This document shows, in pieces, positions 25,264 to 34,818 of a DNA stretch of 64,000 nucleotides. The stretch comes from Lentilactobacillus raoultii (lineage in GTDB: Bacteria; Bacillota; Bacilli; Lactobacillales; Lactobacillaceae). The stretch spans positions 49,525 to 113,524 of the forward strand of contig NZ_LS422998.1 in the NCBI RefSeq assembly GCF_900411375.1, read 5' to 3'. The notes under the pieces were generated by a model that saw nothing but the letters and a program-made list of their open reading frames with translations, did no database searches and was not told the DNA's origin. Each line of letters opens with the position of its first letter. Position 1 is the stretch's first letter. A program made the position numbers and the translations under genes.

Positions 25264-26154
25264 TTAGTTACCACGGGTTTCCATTAGATCGGCTTCAGCC
25301 AATTCTGACATATCAATCCCCTTCATGGGATCTCCGAGATTCTTGGAAACTTCGGCAATTAACTTGTAGTCAGTTGGATGAGCCGTTGCTTGAACGATGG
25401 CTTTGGCAAATTTAGCCGGATTCTTTGATTTGAAAATTCCAGAACCGACAAAAATCCCATCTGCACCAAGGTTCATTAACAAAGCAGCGTCGGCCGGTGT
25501 TGAAACACCACCTGCAGCAAAATTAATCACCGGCAGTTTGCCATTTTCGTGAACCCACTGAACCAAGTCGTATGGCGCTCTTAGATCACGGGCAATGGTC
25601 ATTAATTGATCAGGCTTGGCAGCCGCTACGTCTCTGATCTGCGTTTGAACTTTGCGAATGTGGGTCACAGCTTCGACAATGTTACCCGTTCCTGGTTCGC
25701 CCTTGGTTCGTAGCATTGCAGCACCTTCACCGATTCGCCGCAGCGCTTCGCCGAGATTTCGGCAGCCGCAAACAAATGGCACCGTATAGTCACTCTTTAG
25801 AATATGGTATTGATTATCGGCAGGAGTTAAAACTTCACTTTCATCGATGTAATCAACACCAACGGCTTCAAGGACCCGGGCTTCAGCAGAGTGGCCGATA
25901 CGGGCTTTAGCCATTACCGGAATTGAAACGGCGTTCATAATGGACTCGACCATTGCCGGATCTGACATTCGGGCAACCCCGCCGGCTTTTCGAATATCGG
26001 CAGGTACTCGTTCCAAAGCCATGACGGCAACCGCCCCGGCATCTTCGGCAATTTTAGCTTGTTCCGGATTCACGACGTCCATGATGACACCGTTTTTCTG
26101 CATTTGGGCCATCCCGCGTTTAACGGCATCGGTCCCAATAACTTGTTTTCCCAT
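25264..26154 (-). CDS. pdxS: Pyridoxal 5'-phosphate synthase lyase subunit
   Basis: The 296-residue TIM-barrel protein shows the strongly conserved PdxS blocks [24 protein letters not shown] (catalytic lysine) and [11 protein letters not shown], and its length is normal for the family. It makes PLP from ribose 5-phosphate, glyceraldehyde 3-phosphate and ammonia from PdxT. AGGAGG precedes ATG 26154. It forms a two-gene operon with pdxT and is divergent from the phosphonate operon. Confidence 0.97.
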   Translation of the reverse strand: MGKQVIGTDAVKRGMAQMQKNGVIMDVVNPEQAKIAEDAGAVAVMALERVPADIRKAGGVARMSDPAMVESIMNAVSIPVMAKARIGHSAEARVLEAVGVDYIDESEVLTPADNQYHILKSDYTVPFVCGCRNLGEALRRIGEGAAMLRTKGEPGTGNIVEAVTHIRKVQTQIRDVAAAKPDQLMTIARDLRAPYDLVQWVHENGKLPVINFAAGGVSTPADAALLMNLGADGIFVGSGIFKSKNPAKFAKAIVQATAHPTDYKLIAEVSKNLGDPMKGIDMSELAEADLMETRGN

Positions 26155-26337
26155 AATTCTTGATCCTCCTGCAATTCTTCTAAATTGATCATGATTAAAG
26201 AAGTGCTAATAAATGGTGTGTTCTGTTACAAACACTTAAAGCAATATTAGTATTCATCTCATTTTTACAAGCATAGGGGGATCACCGGTATTTGTCAATA
26301 GGATAACTGCCTAATGAATCCATTCATTTATTAAAAA

Positions 26338-26421
26338 TTTACATATTTTTAGTATTTTTGACAAGTTGTTTACAAAGGCTTACAGGGAATTTGCTGAAAA
26401 TTTACATTGCCTCGATACAAT
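26338..26421 (+). promoter_or_regulatory. Pho-box-like repeats and promoter of the phosphonate operon
   Basis: TTGACA at 26358, TTTACA at 26369, CTTACA at 26379, TTGCTG at 26391 and TTTACA at 26401 recur at 10-11 base spacing, with one more TTTACA at 26338. This is the layout of PhoP sites in Firmicutes. A TACAAT -10-like box follows at 26416-26421. The array lies about 80-165 bases before phnD. The rest of the 26155-26502 interval is AT-rich and otherwise featureless. Confidence 0.6.
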
Positions 26422-26502
26422 TAATCACGGTTAAAGCTAATCGACAATCTTAACCCGCACGTGATCGGACGTGTGAGAATTTAAAAGATAGGGGTATGAG
26501 TG

Positions 26503-27528
26503 ATGACGATTTGGAAGAAAACAATGATGGCAGCCGGTTTACTAGGAGTTGCTGTCTCACTGGCAGCTTGTGGGAAGGGATCGCTGGCCAGCGGTGGGAA
26601 AAGTTCGGATACGTTAAACGTGGTCTTTCTTCCCAGTGATTCAGCGAAGGAGGAGACGGCAGCCAGAAAGGCACTGACAACCGAAATTCACAAAGCAACT
26701 GGTAAAAAGGTGAATGTTCAAACGACCACCGACTATAATGTGGCGATTCAATCAATTGCTTCTGGGAAGGCCCAGATTGCGTTGATGGGGCCTGATGGGT
26801 ACATTCAAGCCCATAAACAAAGCCACAATGTTCAACCGATTTTAACTTATTCCGGTAAGTCCGGTACTTTAAAGGATGCTTATTATCATAGTTATATCAT
26901 GGTGCCAAAAGCGCAAGCCGCTAAGTATAAGGTAAACGGCAAGTATTCTTTGAAGAATATTAAGGGCAAGCGGATGTCGTTTGTCTCAAATACATCAACT
27001 TCCGGTTTTTCAATTCCAGCCGGCGCAATCAAAAAAGCCTTTAATTTGAAAAGTACGGATGATTTGGCCCAAAGTGGCAAGTTCTTTAGCAAGGTGATGT
27101 ATGGCCAATCACACCAGGGATCTGCAGTTAACCTTTTGAAGGGGGATGCGGATGTTGCCGCCTTTGATGACATGGATTTAACCCAATATGGTAAGTTCCA
27201 AAACGATTCAACCAAGGCCGGTGCCATTTTCAAAATTAATCAAAATGCCCCGGCACCATTTAACTCGGTCAGAGGGAAGTCCTCAGTTGCCATTGCGGCT
27301 TACGCGGTTCAAAACGAACCTCTGGTGGTTAATAAGAGCAAGATCAGCGACAAGGATACCAACAAGATCATCAAGCAGCTGACTTCAAAATCCGTTACTA
27401 ACAATCACTTATTCTTCGCGCCTGAAAATGCAAAGGTCCGGGGATTATTCACAAAAGATGGTAACACCAAGTTTGTCGCCATTTCGGATAAATGGTATCA
27501 ACCAACCCATAAAATTTTGGGCGAATAG
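26503..27528 (+). CDS. phnD: Phosphonate ABC transporter, substrate-binding lipoprotein
   Basis: The 341-residue protein has a lipoprotein signal peptide with lipobox LAAC (Cys23) and then a PhnD/PtxB-type binding domain (LNVVFLPSDSAKEE at the start, GKAQIALMGPDGYI and SFVSNTSTSGFSIPAGAIK in the middle). PhnD proteins deliver phosphonates, especially 2-aminoethylphosphonate, to the membrane transporter. ATG 26503 follows AGGGG at about 8 bases. It is the first gene of phnD-phnC-phnE-phnE-phnXW. Confidence 0.92.
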   Translation: MTIWKKTMMAAGLLGVAVSLAACGKGSLASGGKSSDTLNVVFLPSDSAKEETAARKALTTEIHKATGKKVNVQTTTDYNVAIQSIASGKAQIALMGPDGYIQAHKQSHNVQPILTYSGKSGTLKDAYYHSYIMVPKAQAAKYKVNGKYSLKNIKGKRMSFVSNTSTSGFSIPAGAIKKAFNLKSTDDLAQSGKFFSKVMYGQSHQGSAVNLLKGDADVAAFDDMDLTQYGKFQNDSTKAGAIFKINQNAPAPFNSVRGKSSVAIAAYAVQNEPLVVNKSKISDKDTNKIIKQLTSKSVTNNHLFFAPENAKVRGLFTKDGNTKFVAISDKWYQPTHKILGE

Positions 27529-27610
27529 ATGCTGATTGACTATTGTAACCGCGGCATACTGTGATAAAAGTGAACAATTAATTGAAAAGTTCGGGAGGAA
27601 AATTAAGTCA

Positions 27611-28366
27611 ATGCTTGAAGTCAAAAACTTATCCAAAACTTATGAAGGTGGGAAAAAGTCATTACGTGATGTCTCATTTACTGCCAAGGCCGGTGAAGTA
27701 ACGGCGATTATTGGGCCGTCAGGTGCCGGTAAGACCACGTTACTTCGCAGTATTAACCAATTAATTACGGATGATAGTGGTCAAATCCTTTTTGACGGTC
27801 AAAATATTCGTGAGCTATCTCGCCGTCAGCTCAAACAGACCCGTTCAAAAATTGGGATGATCTTTCAGAATTATAATTTGATTGAACCGTTAACTACCAT
27901 CGAAAATGTGCTTCACGGCAGCTTGGCGCGTAAATCAACCATCGCCGGCGTGCTATCGCTTTACTCTAAGCAGGAAAAGCAGGAAGCCCTTCAATTAATC
28001 GATGAAGTTGGCCTAAAAGAGTTTGCTTTCAACTACTGCAGCGATTTAAGTGGTGGTCAAAAGCAACGGGTCGGCATTGCCAGATCATTGATGCAACATC
28101 CCAAAATGATGCTGTGCGATGAACCAATTGCGTCACTGGATCCCCGGTCTACGACGATGGTGATGACCATTTTACGCCGGCTGGCTGACGAAAAACAATT
28201 GATGATTTTAATTAACCTGCACCAGGTTGATATTGCCAAGACCTATGCCGATCATTTAATTGGCTTAAATAACGGTCGAATTGTCTTTGACGGCCAAGCA
28301 GCTGAAGCTACTGATCGTCAAATTGAAGCAATTTACTCGGGTGTCGATTCACTAGTAACCGAATAG
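27611..28366 (+). CDS. phnC: Phosphonate ABC transporter, ATP-binding protein
   Basis: The 251-residue ATPase has Walker A GPSGAGKTT, the family-specific NQLITDDSGQ-type stretch, signature LSGGQKQR and Walker B MLCDEP. Its length and the LEVKNLSKTYEGGKK start match PhnC. It energises uptake through the two PhnE permeases. GGGAGG sits 14 bases before ATG 27611. It lies 82 bases after phnD in the same orientation. Confidence 0.92.
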   Translation: MLEVKNLSKTYEGGKKSLRDVSFTAKAGEVTAIIGPSGAGKTTLLRSINQLITDDSGQILFDGQNIRELSRRQLKQTRSKIGMIFQNYNLIEPLTTIENVLHGSLARKSTIAGVLSLYSKQEKQEALQLIDEVGLKEFAFNYCSDLSGGQKQRVGIARSLMQHPKMMLCDEPIASLDPRSTTMVMTILRRLADEKQLMILINLHQVDIAKTYADHLIGLNNGRIVFDGQAAEATDRQIEAIYSGVDSLVTE

Positions 28367-28381
28367 GAGGGAGTGAATTTA

Positions 28382-29188
28382 ATGGAACTTCGTCAAACCA
28401 ACGGCAACGCCTTTTTTTTAAAAAAGCGGTTAAAGCTAACCCTGCTGATTGGACTGATTGGTGTCCTGTACGTCGGCGCATCGTTAGTTCTTGACTTTAA
28501 CTCGGCCGCTTTTCTTTACTTGGATCGCGGGATCATTTGGTTAGCTAAAAACTTTATTCCTAATTCCCAATCGATGGCCTATTGGCAGGAAATCTTGGGC
28601 GCCCTCATTCGGACGTTGCTGGTTTCAGTCGCAGCAACCAGCGTGGCCGCGGTCATCTCGTTGGGCTTGGCCTTGATGGGCGCAAAATCAACGGGACCGA
28701 GTCAGGTAGTGAGCTGGGTGATCCGTGGGTTTGCCTCGTTCATGCGGAATATCCCAATCGTTGGCTGGGCAATGCTACTGCTGTTTTCGTTTAAGCAGAA
28801 TGATTTTACAGGCTTTCTGGCCTTGCTATTTTTAAGCGTTGGCTTTCTAACCCGGGCATTTATGGAAACCATTGAAGACGTGGATATTGAAAAGATTCAG
28901 GCGCTTCAGGTAACTGGCGCCAACTACTTTCAGGTGGTTTCCCAAGCGGTCCTGCCGGAAATTTGTACACCATTGATTTCCTGGGTTCTTTACATGATTG
29001 AAAACAACCTCCGGGATGCTACTTTGGTGGGACTGTTAACCGGGACCGGCATCGGCTTTGTCTTTGATCTGTATTTTAAGAGTCTTCGATACGGACCGGC
29101 CGGATTAGTGGTTTTGGCAATTATTATCCTGGTGATTGCCGTTGAACTGTCATCAAACTTCGTTGAAAGGAGAATTGCCCATGATTAG
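28382..29188 (+). CDS. phnE: Phosphonate ABC transporter, permease 1
   Basis: The 268-residue protein has about six membrane helices and the binding-protein-dependent permease loop (EKIQALQVTGANYFQVVSQAVLPE). A second phnE follows, so the transporter probably works as a PhnE heterodimer. GGAGGG precedes ATG 28382, directly after the phnC stop; an in-frame GTG nine bases upstream is too close to the ribosome site. Its last 8 bases overlap the next gene. Confidence 0.9.
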   Translation: MELRQTNGNAFFLKKRLKLTLLIGLIGVLYVGASLVLDFNSAAFLYLDRGIIWLAKNFIPNSQSMAYWQEILGALIRTLLVSVAATSVAAVISLGLALMGAKSTGPSQVVSWVIRGFASFMRNIPIVGWAMLLLFSFKQNDFTGFLALLFLSVGFLTRAFMETIEDVDIEKIQALQVTGANYFQVVSQAVLPEICTPLISWVLYMIENNLRDATLVGLLTGTGIGFVFDLYFKSLRYGPAGLVVLAIIILVIAVELSSNFVERRIAHD

Positions 29189-30053
29189 CAAGCCTGAAAA
29201 GCAGCTGGAAATGATGCCGGTTGCGCCTAAAGTGATTCCTAAACTGAATTTTTCGTTTCGATTGAAAGATCGTCGGCGCAGAACCATTTATGGGGTGTTG
29301 TTGCTACTGTTACTGACAACGGCGCTGACCATTCCGACGATTATTCCAAAGGGGGTCAATTTGGCAGCGGCCACCAAGGGCTTACTTGATAACCTGAGAA
29401 TTATGCTGCTGCATCCGGCTGCGTCAAATACCAGTATGACGAGTTTGCTCGGTGCACTGGTGCAAAGCATTTCACTGGCCTTCTTGACAACGTTGATTGG
29501 GGCGCTTGTCGCCTTCTTCATTGCGCTGATGGCTGCCCGTAATTTAGCACCCCGTTGGTTAATTGTGGCAGTGCAAAGCTGCATGGCGCTAATTCGGGCA
29601 ATTCCAACCATTTTGTGGGTGTTAATCTACAGTGTTGCGTTGGGATTAGGTGCCAACGCGGCAGTGATCGGTTTAACGTTTCACAGCGTTGCCTATCTGG
29701 TTAAAGTCTATGCTGACAGTATTGATGAACTGCCAAAGGAATCGTTGGCTGCACTGCGGGCGATTGGGGTCGGCTTTTGGCCGCTGGTCACTCAGGTGAT
29801 TGTGCCTTCCGTGATGCCAAGTTTTCTGAGTTGGACCTTCATTCGGTTTGAAATTAATTTTGCCAATGCAGTGGCAGTCGGTGCGGCTGCCGGAGCCGGT
29901 GGCATTGGTTATCAGCTGTTTATGGCCAGTGGCTTCTACTTTGATTTCCATGAAGTGGGGATGATTGTTTACCTGATCCTAGCCTTTACGATTCCACTGG
30001 AAATTATTTCCTATCAATTGCGAACCAGATACATCAAACGTAGCGCTCATTAA
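29181..30053 (+). CDS. phnE: Phosphonate ABC transporter, permease 2
   Basis: The 290-residue protein has a cytoplasmic N-terminal stretch of about 40 residues, then six helices and the permease coupling loop (KESLAALRAIGVGFWPLVTQVIVPS). It resembles PhnE and pairs with the upstream permease. Its ATG lies in the ATGATTAG overlap with the stop of the first phnE, behind AAAGGAG, which implies translational coupling. Confidence 0.9.
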   Translation: MISKPEKQLEMMPVAPKVIPKLNFSFRLKDRRRRTIYGVLLLLLLTTALTIPTIIPKGVNLAAATKGLLDNLRIMLLHPAASNTSMTSLLGALVQSISLAFLTTLIGALVAFFIALMAARNLAPRWLIVAVQSCMALIRAIPTILWVLIYSVALGLGANAAVIGLTFHSVAYLVKVYADSIDELPKESLAALRAIGVGFWPLVTQVIVPSVMPSFLSWTFIRFEINFANAVAVGAAAGAGGIGYQLFMASGFYFDFHEVGMIVYLILAFTIPLEIISYQLRTRYIKRSAH

Positions 30054-30128
30054 TCGCAGCATCACCGTTAAATTAATCAGTATCTTTAGTAATGAAAAGT
30101 TGTCATTAGAGGAAATGGAGAGATAGAC

Positions 30129-32021
30129 ATGATTCAAGCCGTTGTTTTTGATTGGGCCGGAACGACCGTTGATTATGGCAGTCAGGCACCAATTATCGCG
30201 TTTAAACAAGCCTTTGCTCATTTCGATATTCATATCCCGACCGCCGAAATTCGGTTGGATTTGGGTCTTGATAAATTGACACACGTTAAAAAAATGTTGG
30301 CCAATCCCGCTATTCAGGCCAAATGGTTGGCTAAACATCCTGAAACGCCAATTGAGACGGCCGTTACCGAGATTTATACTGAATTTCAACGTCGAATTAC
30401 AGCCGTTTTAGCAGAAACCGCTCAGTTAAAGCAGGGTGTCAAAGAATTGGTGACTTATTTAGAAGCCAACCAGATTTCATACGGGTCAACCACTGGCTAT
30501 ACTCAGTCAATGTTGGACCGAATTCTGCCACTGGCTGCCAAACAGGGCTACCGGCCCCAAGCGAACGTGACTTCCGAACAAACAAACGGCGTTGGTCGGC
30601 CCCATGCCGCCATGCTGTTGGCAGCAATTAAACAGTTGGGAGTGACTGAACCACGAAACGTGATTAAAGTCGGCGATACGGTTAACGATATTTTGGAGGG
30701 CAAAGCAGCCCATGCTATTTCGGTAGGGGTTGTTGAAGGCGGAAATCTGATCGGGTTGTCTCAAGGTGAATTTGATCAATTGACGATCGCTGAACAAAAT
30801 GAATTAAGAAACAAAGCCGCTGAAGAGCTGGAAGCAGCCGGGGCCGACTACGTTGTTAACCAACTTAGTGAATTGATTAAGTTGATTCCGGCAATTAATG
30901 AGGCGGCCACTCAACCACAAGTTGAAACGGCACCACTTCTACTAACTCCGGGACCGTTGACCACCAGTCGGACGGTGAAAGAACAGATGTTGGTGGACCA
31001 CGGGACTTGGGACGATGAGTACAAGGAAGATACCCAGCAGGTCCGCGCAGCCCTGGTTAAATTAGCCAATGCGTCAAAAAAGACCTATACAGCAGTGTTA
31101 ATGCAGGGAAGCGGGACATTTGCAGTTGAGTCAACAATTGGCACGGCGGTTCCCAAACAGGGGGCTACGTTGATGATTGCCATTAACGGCGCGTATGGAC
31201 AGCGAATGGCGCAAATTGCCGACTACCTGGGGATTAATCACGTTGACGTCGTCTTTGATGAAGATGAAGTGACCGGGCTTGAAAAAATTATGGATAAACT
31301 GGCCGCTCATCCGGAAGTAACCCACTTTGCGATGGTTCATTGTGAGACGACTACCGGCATTTTAAACCCAATTGAAACGCTGATTCCAAAAATTCACGCC
31401 ATGGGCATCGTGACCATTGTCGATGCCATGTCCAGTTTTGGCGGCATCCCAATCAACGTCGAAGCGCTCGGAATCGATTATCTGATCAGCAGTTCCAATA
31501 AGTGTATTCAAGGTGTTCCGGGATTTGGATTAGTGATCGCCAAACGTCAAACGATTGATCAAACTGCCGGGAATGCCCGCTCATTGGCGTTAGACTTGTA
31601 TGACCAGTATCAGTGTTTTGAGGTCCACGACGGCAAGTGGCGGTTTACCTCACCGACTCACGTGGTCTACGCTTTTCTTCAAGCGCTGAAAGAATTGGCA
31701 GCGGAAGGAGGGGTGCCAGCGAGAAACAGACGGTACGCACATAATGAAAAAACGTTGCGTCAAGGGATGATGACACTCGGGTATCAACCAGTGATTGATG
31801 AAGCCGTTCAGTCACCGATTATTACATCCTTCAGATACCCAAGTAAAGACTTCAATTTCCAGAAGTTCTATAACTACCTCAAGGAAAAAGGGTTTATTAT
31901 CTATCCCGGCAAAGTCTCAACCATTGATAGTTTTCGAATCGGCAATATCGGACAGGTCTTTAATGACGATATGGTGAGACTACTGGCGTTAATTAAGCAG
32001 TATAGCGTTGTCGAAGTATAA
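30129..32021 (+). CDS. Fused phosphonoacetaldehyde hydrolase and 2-aminoethylphosphonate transaminase (PhnX-PhnW)
   Basis: The 630-residue protein joins two enzymes. Residues 1 to about 262 are PhnX: FDWAGTT (Asp8 nucleophile), the cap lysine in LGLDKLTHV (Lys49), GSTTGYTQSM and IKVGDTVNDI. Residues about 270-630 are PhnW, a fold-type I aminotransferase (LLLTPGPLTTS, DHGTWDDEY, SSSNKCIQGVPGFG with PLP lysine about Lys458). PhnW turns 2-aminoethylphosphonate plus pyruvate into phosphonoacetaldehyde and alanine, and PhnX splits that aldehyde to acetaldehyde and phosphate. Fusion would channel the reactive aldehyde. It ends the phn operon, 75 bases after phnE. The ribosome site GGAAATGGAG precedes ATG 30129. 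Confidence 0.94.
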   Translation: MIQAVVFDWAGTTVDYGSQAPIIAFKQAFAHFDIHIPTAEIRLDLGLDKLTHVKKMLANPAIQAKWLAKHPETPIETAVTEIYTEFQRRITAVLAETAQLKQGVKELVTYLEANQISYGSTTGYTQSMLDRILPLAAKQGYRPQANVTSEQTNGVGRPHAAMLLAAIKQLGVTEPRNVIKVGDTVNDILEGKAAHAISVGVVEGGNLIGLSQGEFDQLTIAEQNELRNKAAEELEAAGADYVVNQLSELIKLIPAINEAATQPQVETAPLLLTPGPLTTSRTVKEQMLVDHGTWDDEYKEDTQQVRAALVKLANASKKTYTAVLMQGSGTFAVESTIGTAVPKQGATLMIAINGAYGQRMAQIADYLGINHVDVVFDEDEVTGLEKIMDKLAAHPEVTHFAMVHCETTTGILNPIETLIPKIHAMGIVTIVDAMSSFGGIPINVEALGIDYLISSSNKCIQGVPGFGLVIAKRQTIDQTAGNARSLALDLYDQYQCFEVHDGKWRFTSPTHVVYAFLQALKELAAEGGVPARNRRYAHNEKTLRQGMMTLGYQPVIDEAVQSPIITSFRYPSKDFNFQKFYNYLKEKGFIIYPGKVSTIDSFRIGNIGQVFNDDMVRLLALIKQYSVVEV

Positions 32022-32046
32022 CTCCAATATGTAATTGACTAACTTG

Positions 32047-32095
32047 AAAGCCCTGGCATTCTACAAATGAACCTGTAGAATGTCAGGGCTTTTTG
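32047..32095 (+). terminator. Intrinsic terminator of the phosphonate operon
   Basis: AAAGCCCTGGCATTCTACA pairs with TGTAGAATGTCAGGGCTTTTT around an 8-base loop. Confidence 0.85.
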
Positions 32096-32110
32096 TCTTC
32101 TTTTAGAAGG

Positions 32111-32323
32111 TTAAAGTTTGGTTGCGTGTCGTTTCTTAAGCCTGACTTTAATAATCAGACAGCCAATTTCTAAGAAGATTGTCGCTAAAAACAGACTGAT
32201 TCCCATTGGCTGACTTAGTTGTCGTGTTTCGATTAATAACACGACAGTTGCAAGGCTGAGTTGTGCCAGCCATTGCATCAATGATTGACCAATGTAATTT
32301 TTCACGAAAAGTTTGTTAAGCAT
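32111..32323 (-). CDS. Small membrane protein (downstream of a pair)
   Basis: The 70-residue product has two predicted membrane helices (WLAQLSLATVVLLIE and GISLFLATIFLEIGCLII) and a basic tail. AGGGAGGT precedes ATG 32323 at 7 bases, a strong ribosome site. It follows another small membrane ORF by 45 bases. No known family is recognised; the pair may form one membrane complex. Confidence 0.6.
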   Translation of the reverse strand: MLNKLFVKNYIGQSLMQWLAQLSLATVVLLIETRQLSQPMGISLFLATIFLEIGCLIIKVRLKKRHATKL

Positions 32324-32368
32324 CGGCTGGACCTCCCTTTCATGGAATGACTGATAGGTATTGAGCCA

Positions 32369-32563
32369 TTAGTCATTTTTGTGGTGATCCTGCCAAACGG
32401 CAATACCAAATGCAATACCAAAAAATGAAAAGGCAATTAACTTAGTAAGCGTATTGAAAGACATCAACTTGGTAGGCCAAGAGTAGAAGTCAAGAAAAAA
32501 TAAGCCAATGATCATGAAAGTAAATAGCCCCCACCGACTTAGCATCAGCTCTTTAAATCCCAT
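32369..32563 (-). CDS. Small membrane protein (upstream of a pair)
   Basis: The 64-residue product (MGFKELMLSRWGLFTFM...) has two predicted helices and ends DHHKND. I chose ATG 32563 because AGGAGGTGG lies 9 bases upstream; the longer in-frame start at 32602 has no ribosome site. It is the first gene of a two-gene minus-strand operon. Function unknown. Confidence 0.6.
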   Translation of the reverse strand: MGFKELMLSRWGLFTFMIIGLFFLDFYSWPTKLMSFNTLTKLIAFSFFGIAFGIAVWQDHHKND

Positions 32564-32813
32564 GTTGGCCGACCACCTCCTATGCCATTTGATTACCTTC
32601 ATCCTATCATGAATTTAAAAATCTGTCAGTCAGCGATCTAATTTGAAATGTTGAAATTCAAGGCGGCAGTGTCGTAAGGCTGGCTTGATGAAAGTGACTA
32701 AATGACGTTTCATTTTTTTAAGAATCGGAGGATAATAGAACCGAAAGCGTTTTCTTAAATGCTTCGGGTTTCATCATTGATTGGAAGACCCGATTAAAAA
32801 GGAGAAGTTGACA

Positions 32814-34679
32814 ATGGAACAATCAGATTTTAAAACAACCCAACCTCAATGGGCGGCGACTTATGATGTTATAGTGATTGGTTTTGGTGCCGCAGGAGCC
32901 ACAGCGGCCAGATTTGCGGCTGATAATGGTGCCAAAGTTTTGTTAATTGATGCAGCTCCTGAAGGGCATGAAGGCGGCAACACCCGGTATGCTGGGCAGG
33001 TCGTTTTGACAGGGCATGATTTTAGCAAGATGAAACGTTATTTTAAACAATTATTTGGTCCCATCAAGATCGATGAGCAGATTCTTGAAACCTACGTCCA
33101 TGGCTTAACGACCATCCCAGAATACTTTAAAAAATATTTAGGTGTTGATCAGCCAGTTTCGTATAACCGCGTTCATCGTGATCCGGATTTTGAAGCGTTT
33201 GCGAATGGGTTGTCACCAGAATACCCGGAATTTGAGGGCGCTGAAACCGTTGACTTAACGACGGTTCACGATGGGTACTTTGATGCCTCATTGTGGCAGA
33301 CATTGCGTCAACAGGTTGAAAAGCGTCAGTCACAGATTGATGTTTGGCTGGCTTCCCCGGCAAAGCATCTCATTCAAGATCCTGAGACTAAGGTCGTTAA
33401 CGGGGTTCAAATTGAACGACACGGTCAATTGATTAACGTTCAGGCAACCAACGGGGTTGTTATGGCCATGGGTGGCTTCGAAAACAACCCAGAAGCCATT
33501 CAGAATTTTATCGGGGTTCCTAAGTTAAAAGTCATTGGCACACTGTACAACAAGGGCGATGGGCTAAAGATGGCTCAGGAGGTCGGTGCCAAACTATGGC
33601 ATATGAGTGCCTTTGAGGGCTTTGGCTTTAACACCGGCTTTACGTTTGAAAATCCACTCGAATCCAGAGGGAAGTTCATTTTAAGTCCGTGGCCTGATTT
33701 ATCAAATGGCAGTATTTTTGTGGCCGCCGATGATGGGAGTCGTTACGTTCGCGAAGACGAAAATGGCCGTCACGGTCATGCCTTTGAGCACGGCAGTTGG
33801 CGGGTGCCAACGGTACAGTCCCATCCCCATTTGATTTTTGATCGGACACAATACAATCAAATTAAATCAAAGGGTAAACTGCCATATCCGGATTTCTTTA
33901 AAATCACGATTAAAGCGGCCACGCTGACAGACCTGGCCCATAAAATTAAGGCGGACCCCAAGACACTCAAGCAAACCGTTGAACGATTTAATGTTTTCGC
34001 AGAAAATGGTGAGGATTTAAGCTTAAATCGAAATGGTGACACGATGCGGGCGTTTGGCGGTGGGCCTTACTTTGCGACGCCGTTGGCCACGGCCATGCTC
34101 AATACGCAAGGTGGTGCCAAACGCAATGCGCGGGCGCAAGTCTTAGACGCTTTTGACCAACCGATTCCGCATTTGTACAGTGCTGGTGAATTTGGCGGTA
34201 TTAACGCTAATCAATACAATGGCGGTGGCAACTTAGCGGAGTGTTTAATCTTTGGCAAAATTGCCGGTGAAAACGCGGCTGTCACTAAAGAAGTCGCGGC
34301 TGAAAAGGTGTTGGATGCAACAACCAGCGCTTCTAAATCAGCTGCTCCAAAGGCGCTTTTAAAGAGTGATCTTGATCATCAAGCAACTGATCGACAGTTC
34401 TCGACGGCTGCCAATCAATTCATTGGTGAAAGTAACAATGGCATCGGCGGCCATGTGGTGGTTAGAGTGACTTTAAACGATGGCAAAATTTCAGCCGTTG
34501 AGGTTTTGCAACAAAGTGAAAGCGAAGACGTGGGTCAAAAAGCGATGACGGAATTACCCAAAGCAATGGTCCGCGAAAACACGGTCGACGTGGATAGTAT
34601 TTCGGGGGCGTCTACTTCAAGTAACGCGTTAAAGGCGGCCGTTAGAGATGCTTTGACTAAAGCTAAACAGAGGGATTAA
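32814..34679 (+). CDS. Flavoprotein reductase with C-terminal FMN-binding domain (fumarate reductase/urocanate reductase-like)
   Basis: The 621-residue protein has an N-terminal FAD-binding_2 domain (DVIVIGFGAAGATAARFAAD, GGNTRYAGQ) of the fumarate reductase/succinate dehydrogenase flavoprotein type. The late AGEFGGINANQYNGGGNLAE block is also present. A C-terminal FMN_bind domain covers about the last 100 residues, ending with SISGASTSSNA, a covalent-flavin motif. There is no signal peptide, so it acts in the cytosol, where it would reduce a dicarboxylate-like acceptor and re-oxidise NADH or flavin. The usual flavin-accepting Thr is Ser here (about Ser600). AAGGAG precedes ATG 32814. Confidence 0.88.
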   Translation: MEQSDFKTTQPQWAATYDVIVIGFGAAGATAARFAADNGAKVLLIDAAPEGHEGGNTRYAGQVVLTGHDFSKMKRYFKQLFGPIKIDEQILETYVHGLTTIPEYFKKYLGVDQPVSYNRVHRDPDFEAFANGLSPEYPEFEGAETVDLTTVHDGYFDASLWQTLRQQVEKRQSQIDVWLASPAKHLIQDPETKVVNGVQIERHGQLINVQATNGVVMAMGGFENNPEAIQNFIGVPKLKVIGTLYNKGDGLKMAQEVGAKLWHMSAFEGFGFNTGFTFENPLESRGKFILSPWPDLSNGSIFVAADDGSRYVREDENGRHGHAFEHGSWRVPTVQSHPHLIFDRTQYNQIKSKGKLPYPDFFKITIKAATLTDLAHKIKADPKTLKQTVERFNVFAENGEDLSLNRNGDTMRAFGGGPYFATPLATAMLNTQGGAKRNARAQVLDAFDQPIPHLYSAGEFGGINANQYNGGGNLAECLIFGKIAGENAAVTKEVAAEKVLDATTSASKSAAPKALLKSDLDHQATDRQFSTAANQFIGESNNGIGGHVVVRVTLNDGKISAVEVLQQSESEDVGQKAMTELPKAMVRENTVDVDSISGASTSSNALKAAVRDALTKAKQRD

Positions 34680-34726
34680 TTTTTAGATTAAAAAAGAAAT
34701 TTTTTGCTAAAAGCAAGGATTATTCT

Positions 34727-34759
34727 AAAAGGACTCAGAATGATTTTGAGCCCTTTTTG
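34727..34759 (+). terminator. Intrinsic terminator
   Basis: AAAAGGACTCA pairs with TGAGCCCTTTT and is followed by T. It closes the flavoprotein gene. Confidence 0.7.
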
Positions 34760-34818
34760 GTTTGTAGCCTTAAATGAAAATAATTGAAAATAAAATCAAA
34801 ACTTTCAAAAAAATCTGA

